Source: JAUWVG01 sp964633715
Lineage (GTDB): Bacteria; Acidobacteriota; Aminicenantia; Aminicenantales; Aminicenantaceae
Length of the DNA: 33,044 bases
Direction: 5' to 3'
Assembly (NCBI GenBank): GCA_964633715.1
Contig: CAZWHQ010000046.1
Span: 1-33,044, forward strand
The notes beneath the pieces are model-generated. The model did not search any database, was not told where the DNA came from, and worked only from the letters and a program-made list of their open reading frames with translations. A program made the position numbers and the translations under genes. Positions within the stretch are counted from its first letter, which is position 1; each line of letters opens with the position of its first letter. Of this stretch, positions 17,149 to 25,518 are shown piece by piece.

Positions 17149-17188
17149 ATAAATATATATTGACTATCGCTATATTTATGCGCATAAT
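17149..17188 (+). promoter_or_regulatory. Promoter of the DUF2975-XRE pair with a 9-bp dyad on the -35 box
   Basis: TTGACT (17160-17165), 17-nt spacer, CATAAT (17183-17188), 5/6 at both boxes. ATAAATATA (17149-17157) and TATATTTAT (17171-17179) are perfect inverted arms 13 nt apart, centred on the -35 box. CGATA half-sites also occur at 17140 and 17147 (the first inside the palindrome TATCGATA, 17137-17144), with the inverse TATCG at 17165. This fits autoregulation by the XRE protein encoded downstream. Confidence 0.5.
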
Positions 17189-17227
17189 AAGCTTAGTCGA
17201 CAAATTTTCTCTATATGGAGGTGTCCA

Positions 17228-17529
17228 ATGAAACTATTGGGAAAGAGATCGGTTGCTTCAGCCCTCAAAGTGATTTTGGACGGGCTTTACGCATTCGGAT
17301 TATTGGGATAGTCATTATTGCTGGAGAATTATTGATCAATCTTGTGATGATAGGATCAGCAGTGATTGTAAATGCCAGTGCGGATTTAAAGGGATTTAAA
17401 CTTATTTGGATTAAATTGATATCCGAGATCAGTCTCCCTACCGTTTTTCTGGGTGTTGTCGTGCTGATCATCGCTGAGATCTTTCGGTTGGGAGTCCGAA
17501 TGCGTGAAGAACAGGAATTGACAATATAG
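17228..17529 (+). pseudogene. DUF2975-family membrane protein, frameshifted and internally shortened
   Basis: Translation from ATG 17228, which has GGAGGT 5 nt upstream, gives MKLLGKRSVASALKVILDG and then LYAFGLLG before TAG at 17309; this is a typical DUF2975 N-terminus. The rest of the family, from about RIRIIGIVIIAGELLINLV to the hallmark end IAEIFRLGVRMREEQELTI, continues in another frame to 17529. The two pieces total ~105 residues against a usual 150-180, so a segment including part of helix 1 and helix 2 is missing. The alternative start ATG 17215 keeps one frame open, but its first ~20 residues look non-native and it places the ribosome site inside the gene. DUF2975 proteins normally pair with a small XRE regulator, present next. 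Confidence 0.6.
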
Positions 17530-17535
17530 AGGTCG

Positions 17536-17751
17536 ATGATGAGCATTAAAGTTAATTTGGATTTACTTCTTGTGAAAAGGAAGATGAAACTTCAGGACCT
17601 CTCTAAAAATGTCGGTATTACCATGGCCAATTTATCTATCCTCAAACAAAATAAAGCACGAGCCATCCGGTTTTCCACTCTGGATGCGTTATGCCGGGAA
17701 CTGGCCTGTCAACCGGGGGATTTATTAGAATATGAAAATGAATTAGAGTGA
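17536..17751 (+). CDS. Small XRE/Cro-CI family regulator (YozG-like), 71 aa
   Basis: A compact helix-turn-helix of the HTH_26 type: VNLDLLLVKRKMKLQDLSKN, turn GITMANLSILKQNKARAIRF, then LDALCRELACQPGDLLEYEN, ending just after the domain. These short regulators typically follow DUF2975 membrane genes. GAGG lies 6 nt before ATG 17539 and also serves ATG 17536; the upstream stop is 6 nt away, so the two are cotranscribed. The convergent rhomboid gene ends one base after its stop. The regulator itself is intact although its partner is damaged. Confidence 0.88.
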   Translation: MMSIKVNLDLLLVKRKMKLQDLSKNVGITMANLSILKQNKARAIRFSTLDALCRELACQPGDLLEYENELE

Positions 17752-17752
17752 A

Positions 17753-19234
17753 TTAGAGGGACATAAATTCGAGGTCATTTTTAAGTTGGGCTTTTTGATC
17801 GGAACTTATCTCGGGGTGTTTGTCACAGAGCTCCATTGCTTTTTGTGCAATTGATGTATCGAGTTTTAAGGTTGTTGAGGCAAATTTCAGGAGCAGCCCG
17901 GGAGATGAATCCATGCTCAGTTCCTCGAGAAGTTCATTAGCGAGCCTTGTTGCTTCAGGTACTTCATTCTGTTGTGCTAAAAAATCCATCAATGCGGCTT
18001 TATATGTCAGGTGGAGCTGGAATTGTGGGAGTTTTTCTTTGACCTGCCTGTAGTGGAGAAGAGCACACTCCATATGGTCGCGCCTTATCTCTCTTTCAAT
18101 TATTGTTCTAAAAAACTCTTCATTTTCTTCCCTGATTCCTATATCGGCGCCAAGATCCCATAGTCTTTCAGCTGTTTCTGGATTTGCTGCATTTTTTCCC
18201 GCCAGCTCGTTGAGAAGATAAAACGCTTCTCCGATTTTCCCCATACGCTTGAGTTTTATCACTTCGTTGATGGCTTTGGGGAGGGCATCTCCCGTATCAA
18301 TTTTGGCCTCAATTTTGCTGTGAATATATTTTTCCTCCACCTTAAAGACTTTTATTCCGTAGGCCACGGCTGCCCCAAACAAAAATCCCCAGATGTGTGC
18401 CCAGTAGGCCACGCCGCCACCGCCTTGAGAATTGACTGAATCGATTATCCGGGCGTTAAAAAACTGTAGGAGAAGCCACAGGGGAAGCATCAGCCATGCA
18501 GGAGCTTGAAACGTCCCCCGGAAAAATGGAAAGAAAAAGTAGAAGAAGGTGATTTTTATTTTCAGATACCGTATAAAAAAAGCCCCCATCACTCCGGCAA
18601 TGGCGCCCGACGCCCCAATCAAGGGGCCTTGAAAATCCGGATAGTACATCCCATAAAGGAATGCTGAGAGAACTCCTGCGGCCAGATAAAACACTAAGTA
18701 GATTGGCCTTCCCCAAACATCTTCGATAAAAGGCCCCATCAAATAAAGCATGAACATATTTCCGAGCAAGTGCAAAAAACCACCGTGAATAAACATATAG
18801 GCCAGAAGTCCTAAGAGGTTTTGCTCGGCTGGAATGTACCCCCACTTCCGGTAGGGGACGTCTTGGTACGATTCACGAAACCGTTGAGAGAGCCGGTTGA
18901 GCTCATTCTGCTCTTCTTGGAGTTTTTGTTCGTCTTTTTGAGAGAAAAGTCCTCCTTCCTGACGAATTCGGCTGTAAACGTCAAGCTGCTTCTCGAAAAC
19001 TTGTGTATCTTGTCCTCCAAATATTATCTTTCGAATATCGGGATCAAGGTTCAAATTTGGGTGCTGGAAATAGTACTGCAGGAGTTCTTGACCTCGAATT
19101 TCGACTTCTTTGAGATGGTCATCAATGCTGCGGGAAATAAAAATATGAACGATAATACAGATGGCGATTAAAATAAATGTGATCCACGGGAGCCTGCGGA
19201 CCGTATCGCTTTCATGACCAACCGGAATAATCAA
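17753..19234 (-). CDS. Rhomboid intramembrane serine protease with TPR-like C-terminal extension, 493 aa
   Basis: The protease core is clear: HLLGNMFMLYLMGP with His155 and Asn159, the catalytic Ser209 in IGASGAIAGVMGAFF, and catalytic His280 in YWAHIWGFLFG. The first helix (~16-34) is separated from the core by a ~100-residue insertion with coiled-coil character (QKDEQKLQEEQNELNRLSQR). Residues ~310-493 are soluble helical repeats, TPR-like. Such enzymes cut transmembrane helices of other proteins; the substrate is unknown. The start is TTG 19234 with GAGGG 4 nt upstream. It is not close to an operon partner; the gap to the RND gene is 126 nt. Confidence 0.92.
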   Translation of the reverse strand: MIIPVGHESDTVRRLPWITFILIAICIIVHIFISRSIDDHLKEVEIRGQELLQYYFQHPNLNLDPDIRKIIFGGQDTQVFEKQLDVYSRIRQEGGLFSQKDEQKLQEEQNELNRLSQRFRESYQDVPYRKWGYIPAEQNLLGLLAYMFIHGGFLHLLGNMFMLYLMGPFIEDVWGRPIYLVFYLAAGVLSAFLYGMYYPDFQGPLIGASGAIAGVMGAFFIRYLKIKITFFYFFFPFFRGTFQAPAWLMLPLWLLLQFFNARIIDSVNSQGGGGVAYWAHIWGFLFGAAVAYGIKVFKVEEKYIHSKIEAKIDTGDALPKAINEVIKLKRMGKIGEAFYLLNELAGKNAANPETAERLWDLGADIGIREENEEFFRTIIEREIRRDHMECALLHYRQVKEKLPQFQLHLTYKAALMDFLAQQNEVPEATRLANELLEELSMDSSPGLLLKFASTTLKLDTSIAQKAMELCDKHPEISSDQKAQLKNDLEFMSL

Positions 19235-19360
19235 TGTGCCCTCATGTTTAAAATATGATCATACATAGGGCCAAGGATGTAAATCATCTTTGGGTGTGAA
19301 TTGGGAGGTGATATTTTTACCTAAATCTTCACCTCAAAAGACAAGTTCTAATTCTATGTC

Positions 19361-22300
19361 TCAGGACTTTTTCTTCCGGGCGTATATAATCTTGTACATG
19401 GCTGGGACAATAACTAAAGTCAGAACGGTTCCAAAAGTTAGACCGAATATGATGGTCCAAGCAAGAGGATTCCAGAATGATGCATTGTCTCCGCCAAAGT
19501 AGAACTGTGGATCGAGTTTGGAGAACAGGGTCACAAAATTGAGATTGATGCCGATGGCCAGAGGTAAAAGACCTAAGATTGTGGACAGGGCTGTCAGTAA
19601 AACCGGCGTCAGACGTGTGGCTCCGGCTTTGATTATGGCCTCTGTTTTATCCAATCCTCTGTCAATCAGCTTGTCTGTATAGTCGATGATGATAATCCCG
19701 TTTTTCACAACAATCCCCGCCACGGCTATAATCCCCATACCGGTCATCATAATGGAGATATCCAAACTAAAGATGGCAAATCCGAGGAATACTCCGGTGA
19801 AACTGAAAAATATTTGAAGGATAATGATCATCGGTTTGGACAGGGAATTGAATTGGCTGACAAGGATGATGAGAATCAGTGCCACAGCGATTAAAAGTGC
19901 TTTGGCCATAAAGTTCCCGGTTTCAGCCTGCATATCCTGTTCACCCGTGAATTTGACCGTGTATCCTTCCTTGAGTTCGAAATGTGGAAGCTGCATACTG
20001 ATCTGCCGAATGATTTCATTGGCGTTGTATCCGTATGTCACATTGGACTGAAGAGTAATAACTCTTCTGTTGTCCAGACGGGTGATTCCTCCATAGCTCG
20101 TGCGGTTGGAGACAGAGGCGATAGCTGAAATAGGTATGTTTCTAAATCCGCTGCTGCCTCCGGGAACAGATACAGTCTGGCTGAGGAGGACATCGATATC
20201 ATTCCTGTATTTTTCATCCAGACGGACCATCACGGGATACTCCTCTTCTCCTTCTCTGAACTTAAAGACTTCCGTCCCGTATATGGCTGTTCTGAGAGCC
20301 ATTCCAACGATGGCGGTGGAGACGCCCAATCGGTTGGCTTTGCTACGGTCAATATTGAGAATGAGTTCGGGTTTACTGACTTCCATACTTGATTTCAGTT
20401 CTTCGATGCCGCGGATTCCAAGATCAGCAATAAAATCCTCCAATCTTGAAGAAATGTTCACCAGTTCTTGAATGCTGTCGCCGCTGATCTCGATATTGAT
20501 GGGCATGCCGGTAGGAGGCCCAAATGCCTCGCTGTCGACACGGATTTCAGCTCCGGGAATCCCCATCAGCTCCCTCTGCAGATCTCTGAGATATTCTCCG
20601 GTAGGTTTGCCGGTTCTGAATTTGTATTCGACAAAATTTATGGTCACCTTGGCCAGTTTATCCTGAGTGAATCTGTCAAACATTCCGCTTCCCGCACCGG
20701 CGGCCACATTGGAAACGATGGATTCTACATCGAGGTTATCCCGGCCGACGACACTGTACACTTTATCTTCAACCTCTTTGCAGATTGTGTTGGTGACATC
20801 GATGTGTGTGCCCTCAGGCAGCGTGATGTAAACATACATGTTATTGGGCTCGCCTCCAGGGAAAAACACCACATTAGGCCTGCTCATACCTAGGATGATA
20901 AAGGACGCAAAAAAGAGAAGGATAACTCCAGCCAGTACGCCATACGATCTCTTTCCTTTGAGTAAAAATGTCAGCGTTTTTCTGTAGGCATTCATAAGGG
21001 CCGGGAGAACTTTTGCCTGGAATTTTGCTATGAGAGAATGCAGAACAAATTTAGAAAGCAGGGCGATAAAGATGATCAGAACCAACAGATTTGCCAAAAC
21101 AAAAATTCCCGTCGCATAGAAAAATACAGCCCCAACAGCGGCCAAAAGGAGGAATATCAGTGTTTTCTTTTTGAACTTCCATCGGGAGGATGCTTTTTCT
21201 GATTCAGTTTTATGCTTCATGAAAGATACGGCAAAAACCGGATTGATCATGTAGGCCACAAGCATTGAAGCGGTCAGAGTGATGATGATTGTGACCGGAA
21301 GGAAAGACATGAATTTTCCCGGGATTCCCGGCATGAACATCAAGGGGAAAAAGGGTGCCATGGTTGTCAAAGTGCCTGTAAATACAGCGGTAGAAACCTC
21401 CCCGACACCTCTTTTTGTGGCTTCCGTGATAGGGAGGTTGGGAGTTGTGGTGAAGTGGCGGTAGACATTTTCGACAACAACAATGGAGTTGTCCACGACA
21501 ATTCCAAGGACAAGAATAAAAGACATGAGTACAACCATATTCAATGTGAATCCGACAACAGGAATAAATATAAAGGCAATAATGATAGACATGGGGATGG
21601 CGATTCCGACAAAGAGGGCGTTGGTCTCCCCCATAAAAAACATGAGAACAAAGACTACAACAATGAATCCGAGAATGATGGTGTTGAACAGGTCGCTGAT
21701 GCTGTTTTTTGTCTGTGTACTGCTGTCCCCGGTTGTGCTAATGATCAGGTTTTCAGGTGCAGTTTTCTTGTAATCGTCTAAAATGATATTGATTTTATCG
21801 ACGGCATAGATCAGATTTTTGCCGCTTTTTTTTATCACATTGAGAGTAACGACATCCATACCATTGAGCCGAGAATAACTTTCCCTTTGTGCGAAACCGT
21901 CTTTAACTTCGGCGATATCCTTAAGGTAAACCGACTGCTTGAGCTGGATATTCCGGATTTGATCGATGTCTGTAAACTCTCCTATCACGCGGAGATTTCG
22001 GCGCATCCCGTCTGTATCGATTTGTCCTCCGGACATCGTCATGTTCTCTGCGGCGACGGCCGCCTGGATTGTAAAGAAGGACAGTCCTGCAGCCTGCATC
22101 TTATACAGATCGACATTGATCTGGATTTCCCTGTCAAGAGCACCTGAAATGTCAGCCCGGGAGATTTCTTCCAATCCTTCAATCTCATCTTGGAGTTCCT
22201 CGGCTATCTGTTTTAGCTTTACAAGGCCGATATCTCCCGAAAGATTTATAAATAAAATGGGGATTTCTGAAAGATCTATTCGTGTGACTTCGGGATCGCT

Positions 22301-22687
22301 GAAAAGATCTGTCGGCAGGTCCCCGCGGGCATCGTCCACGGCCTGTCTCACATCCAAATAGGCTTGCATTTCGTCGGCTGTCAGTTCAAATTCGATAAAG
22401 ATGGATGAAAAATCCTGAATGGAATTGCTGTTGATGTGTTTGATACCATTAATGCCTTTGAGTTGTTTTTCGATAGGACGAGTGACTAGATTTTCCATGT
22501 CAGCTGGAGAGGTTCCTGGATGAATAGTGCTGACCATAAAGTAAGGAAAAACAATTTCAGGAAATTTTTCCTTGGCTGTCGTGTTGTACTGCATGAATCC
22601 GAAGATGACGAGAACGACGATAAAGATATAAATCGTGGTTAAATTTTTAACCGAAAGGTTTGTCAGTTTGAATTCTTTAAACTTCAT
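19361..22687 (-). CDS. RND-family efflux pump inner-membrane subunit (HAE1/AcrB-like), 1108 aa
   Basis: Full-length RND transporter with twelve helices: helix 1 ~18-34, a first periplasmic loop ~38-330, helices 2-6 ~330-490, a hydrophobic break ~515-560, a second periplasmic loop ~590-900 and the last helices ~905-1100. In helix 4 the proton-relay motif reads GIVVDNSIVVVENV, so the first Asp is present (Asp399) and the second is Asn400; the helix-10 lysine is present (Lys995, VVKNGIIIIDY). It draws substrates from the periplasm or membrane through the adaptor and TolC partner encoded upstream. Gaps to the adaptor gene are 38 nt. Substrate is not predictable; a single relay Asp also occurs in some RND branches. 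Confidence 0.95.
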   Translation of the reverse strand: MKFKEFKLTNLSVKNLTTIYIFIVVLVIFGFMQYNTTAKEKFPEIVFPYFMVSTIHPGTSPADMENLVTRPIEKQLKGINGIKHINSNSIQDFSSIFIEFELTADEMQAYLDVRQAVDDARGDLPTDLFSDPEVTRIDLSEIPILFINLSGDIGLVKLKQIAEELQDEIEGLEEISRADISGALDREIQINVDLYKMQAAGLSFFTIQAAVAAENMTMSGGQIDTDGMRRNLRVIGEFTDIDQIRNIQLKQSVYLKDIAEVKDGFAQRESYSRLNGMDVVTLNVIKKSGKNLIYAVDKINIILDDYKKTAPENLIISTTGDSSTQTKNSISDLFNTIILGFIVVVFVLMFFMGETNALFVGIAIPMSIIIAFIFIPVVGFTLNMVVLMSFILVLGIVVDNSIVVVENVYRHFTTTPNLPITEATKRGVGEVSTAVFTGTLTTMAPFFPLMFMPGIPGKFMSFLPVTIIITLTASMLVAYMINPVFAVSFMKHKTESEKASSRWKFKKKTLIFLLLAAVGAVFFYATGIFVLANLLVLIIFIALLSKFVLHSLIAKFQAKVLPALMNAYRKTLTFLLKGKRSYGVLAGVILLFFASFIILGMSRPNVVFFPGGEPNNMYVYITLPEGTHIDVTNTICKEVEDKVYSVVGRDNLDVESIVSNVAAGAGSGMFDRFTQDKLAKVTINFVEYKFRTGKPTGEYLRDLQRELMGIPGAEIRVDSEAFGPPTGMPINIEISGDSIQELVNISSRLEDFIADLGIRGIEELKSSMEVSKPELILNIDRSKANRLGVSTAIVGMALRTAIYGTEVFKFREGEEEYPVMVRLDEKYRNDIDVLLSQTVSVPGGSSGFRNIPISAIASVSNRTSYGGITRLDNRRVITLQSNVTYGYNANEIIRQISMQLPHFELKEGYTVKFTGEQDMQAETGNFMAKALLIAVALILIILVSQFNSLSKPMIIILQIFFSFTGVFLGFAIFSLDISIMMTGMGIIAVAGIVVKNGIIIIDYTDKLIDRGLDKTEAIIKAGATRLTPVLLTALSTILGLLPLAIGINLNFVTLFSKLDPQFYFGGDNASFWNPLAWTIIFGLTFGTVLTLVIVPAMYKIIYARKKKS

Positions 22688-22725
22688 TGGTTTTCCATAT
22701 TTGCGATTTTAGAAAAAAATATGTT

Positions 22726-23862
22726 TTATTCTTGTTCAATTGTGACAGCCAGCTTCTGTCCATCGGACAAATTTTGGTAGCCAACCGTGACGACATATTC
22801 TCCTTCTTGAATTCCTGATAAGACTTCTACTCGGCCTTCATAGTTTTCTCCGGCTGTCACGATTCTTTTTTGTGTGATCCACTCTCCATCAATTTCGGAT
22901 GCCACAAAAAGGAATTTCTCCGTGCCCGTTTCTTGGACGATGTTAACAGGAACCGTAAGAGCCTCTGGCTTGCTGTAATCATTGATAATAAGTACGGCCA
23001 GCATATTTGGTTTGATGTCCTGTTCGTTCCTAGGGATATTGATTTCGATCTGAAAAGTTCTATCATCAGGATTAATGACTTGCGAAATAGTGTTTATGGA
23101 AAGATCGAATTCTTTTTCGATAACAGGAATACTGACATGGACTCTGTCATTTTTGCCGATCTTGGTTATGTATACTTCAGAGAGATCTACCTTGATCTTA
23201 AGATTGGAAAGCTGAACAATACGAAAGGCTCCCATCCCGGCAGCCCCCATCTCGCCTTCCTTGATAAGAACCTCGTCCACAGTTCCCGAAATTGGCGAGA
23301 AGATCTTTGTTAGCTTATACTGTTCCTGCAGAGTAGCCAGTCTTTTTTCGAGACCTTCCTTGTTTGTTTTGGCCTGAAGATATTCGATCTCGCTGCCGAT
23401 TTTTTTGTCCCATAATCTCTGTTGTCTTTCGAAAATTGTCTCGGCTAGGTTCAATCCGTTTTCAACCTCAGCAATACTGCTTTCTAAAATTGTTCCGTCC
23501 AGCTCGGCGAGAAGCTGTCCTTTGGTGACGCTTTGACCGGTCGCTGTGTGGATTTTCTTGACAATCCCTGACGCCATGGGAGCAACCAAAATGTTGTTAT
23601 CCGATTCGATCGTGCCTTGAACTTGAATAAAATGCTGGAACAGCTCTTTTTCCAGGAGAGAAATCTTGACATCTGTGATCCTTTCTGGTTTTTGATTCGG
23701 TTGGGACTTCGAAGCGATTTGGGCCTTTAAAACCTCAATCTTTTCTATCAATGTATCCCTCTGCCTTTCCATTTTGGCCAGTTGTGCTTCATCTCCGCCT
23801 GGTGCGCAGGAGACCAATATTAAAACTATTCCTAATAGAGCTAAATATTTTCCTTTTTTCAT
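22726..23862 (-). CDS. RND periplasmic adaptor (membrane fusion) lipoprotein, 378 aa
   Basis: A lipoprotein signal ends with the lipobox LVSC (Cys19). A short coiled coil (~28-52) precedes the barrel-sandwich half-motif MASGIVKKIHTATGQSVTKG followed by QLLAELDG. An alpha-hairpin (~120-180) follows, then the second half-motif IFSPISGTVDEVLIKEGEMG, a beta-barrel domain and a membrane-proximal domain ending near VVTVGYQNLSDGQKL. It bridges the RND pump to the TolC channel. AAAGGAC lies 8 nt before the ATG; gaps to tolC-like and RND genes are 26 and 38 nt. Confidence 0.93.
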   Translation of the reverse strand: MKKGKYLALLGIVLILVSCAPGGDEAQLAKMERQRDTLIEKIEVLKAQIASKSQPNQKPERITDVKISLLEKELFQHFIQVQGTIESDNNILVAPMASGIVKKIHTATGQSVTKGQLLAELDGTILESSIAEVENGLNLAETIFERQQRLWDKKIGSEIEYLQAKTNKEGLEKRLATLQEQYKLTKIFSPISGTVDEVLIKEGEMGAAGMGAFRIVQLSNLKIKVDLSEVYITKIGKNDRVHVSIPVIEKEFDLSINTISQVINPDDRTFQIEINIPRNEQDIKPNMLAVLIINDYSKPEALTVPVNIVQETGTEKFLFVASEIDGEWITQKRIVTAGENYEGRVEVLSGIQEGEYVVTVGYQNLSDGQKLAVTIEQE

Positions 23863-23888
23863 GATATTTTGTCCTTTTCTAAAATACC

Positions 23889-25277
23889 TTAATAATTACT
23901 GTTCAGCCTGTCCAATTTATTTTTGGCCGTAAGCAAAATGGACATGGTCTGTATAAACTCTGATTGAGCCATTAAAAATGTATTGTGGGCTTGAGTCAAA
24001 TCCATACTGGATGCAACCCCTTCTTTGTATTTTACCAAGGTCACATCATAGACTTTATTGGATAATTCCATGTTGGCTTGTGTATGGATATAATTTTCAT
24101 AAGCTGAATCAAGGTCAGATTTGGCGCGGGCTGCTTCGAGAGAGAGACCTTCAGCAGCTTGAAGCTTGGCATTCCGGGCCTGTTCAACAGCAATAGCCGC
24201 CTTCTGCACTTTGGTTTTCTGGGCTCCGCTTTTAAAGATAGGAATGTTCACGTTTACTCCAAGCAGTTGGGTTTGGTACCATTTTTCATCAGAACTAAAA
24301 AAATTGAAAGAATTCCGCATGGCATTCCACTGAAAATTCATAAAAGCCGCGACTGTAGGCAGATATTTCATCTTTTCATTCTTTAAATCCATCTCAGTCA
24401 GTCTTTCCTGAGTTTTAAGCAGGTTGTAATCGATATTGTCTTCGAGATTAAATCCTGTGTTTTGCAGTGAATCCATATCGATTTGTTCTAATATTTTGTC
24501 GAGTTTGTCCGTGAGCAATATCTCTTCGTTTAAGTCAAGTCCCATCTGAAATTTCAAGAGTTTATAAGCCACATCCTGCTGCCTTTTGATTGTCTGGAGA
24601 GAATTTTTAAGTTTTGTCACCGATATCTGGACAAGGTCGGCATCAGTTTCTGCCACAAAACCTTCTTTATGAAGCTCATTGATCTCATAGAGGGTTTTTT
24701 CAAGGTTGGAAAGATTCTCGCTGAGAATTTTTTCACTCTCCGTTGTAACCAAGATCAGATAGTAGGTATTGGTGACTGTTTCTATAACATTCAGCTTAGT
24801 GCGTTCATGATTTTGGTTGGCCAACTGTTTGTAAATTTTTGCGGCCTGGAGCCCGACAAAATAGCTGCCGTTAAAAATCAATTGGCTGACCATAAAATTG
24901 ACATTGGTGTTGTGCTGCGTGCCGAACTGGACAGGAATCAGCTCATCGAATTTTCCCTCAAAGAAATTGGGAATGAGGACAGTGGCAATTTTCAGGTTAT
25001 TTATGTATCCGATGGAGGATTCAACTTGGGGAAGTCCTATGGCGAGCGTTTCTCTCATTTGTTTTTGTGCGGTCTGGATGTCGAGCTGAGATTTTTTTCT
25101 ATCATAACTGTGTGTGACGGCAAACTCCTGCGCAGACTGGAGGCTGAATTCTCTCACACCCGAGTCCTGCCCTAAGACAGGGCCAGGAACAAAACCAACT
25201 GCTAAAATCCCAATTATAAGGCTGAATAAAAGTTGAGATGATTTCCAAAAAAATTTTGATCTTTTTTGTATAATCAT
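23889..25277 (-). CDS. TolC-family outer-membrane efflux channel, 462 aa
   Basis: A signal peptide (~1-36, ending near VLG-QDSG) precedes two OEP repeats of long amphipathic helices: ~45-230 and ~270-455, with ERTKLNVIETVTNTYYLILV in the first and AAEGLSLEAARAKSDLDSAY in the second. The final repeat has YKEGVASSMDLTQAHNTFLM, a frequent family signature. It forms the trimeric exit duct of the pump and leads the operon. GAGGA lies 8 nt upstream of the ATG. Confidence 0.93.
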   Translation of the reverse strand: MIIQKRSKFFWKSSQLLFSLIIGILAVGFVPGPVLGQDSGVREFSLQSAQEFAVTHSYDRKKSQLDIQTAQKQMRETLAIGLPQVESSIGYINNLKIATVLIPNFFEGKFDELIPVQFGTQHNTNVNFMVSQLIFNGSYFVGLQAAKIYKQLANQNHERTKLNVIETVTNTYYLILVTTESEKILSENLSNLEKTLYEINELHKEGFVAETDADLVQISVTKLKNSLQTIKRQQDVAYKLLKFQMGLDLNEEILLTDKLDKILEQIDMDSLQNTGFNLEDNIDYNLLKTQERLTEMDLKNEKMKYLPTVAAFMNFQWNAMRNSFNFFSSDEKWYQTQLLGVNVNIPIFKSGAQKTKVQKAAIAVEQARNAKLQAAEGLSLEAARAKSDLDSAYENYIHTQANMELSNKVYDVTLVKYKEGVASSMDLTQAHNTFLMAQSEFIQTMSILLTAKNKLDRLNSNY

Positions 25278-25298
25278 AATTATATCCTCTAAATTTAG

Positions 25299-25386
25299 AA
25301 TAGAAATCTACTATATAAATACGTCAAGATGGATGACCTTCGGCCAAGAGAGGGAAATTATAATACCGCTTAACTAATTAGTAAGC
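25299..25386 (-). promoter_or_regulatory. tolC-operon upstream region: weak promoter and a near-palindrome
   Basis: Minus-strand TTGACG (25327-25322), 17 nt, TCTATT (25304-25299) is a weak promoter candidate. At 25368-25386 GCTTAACTAATTAGTAAGC is a palindrome with one bulged base around CTAATTAG, the sort of site bound by TetR-family efflux repressors. No such regulator gene is in the window. Confidence 0.3.
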
Positions 25387-25518
25387 CGTTTCTTTCACTC
25401 GTCTGTGTATTTTTTTTATACCTAGCTGATAGTATCACCCTCTGAGAATCAGATGACAAATTCTGCTCTCAAGAAAAGACAATTTAATATAACATACAAT
25501 CGAGTGAAAAAAAAGTAT

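Noticed and set aside
19305..19335. Stem with 7-bp arms (GAGGTGA/TCACCTC) downstream of the RND gene as a terminator
   Set aside because: The loop is 17 nt and no U-run follows on the minus strand; too weak to call.
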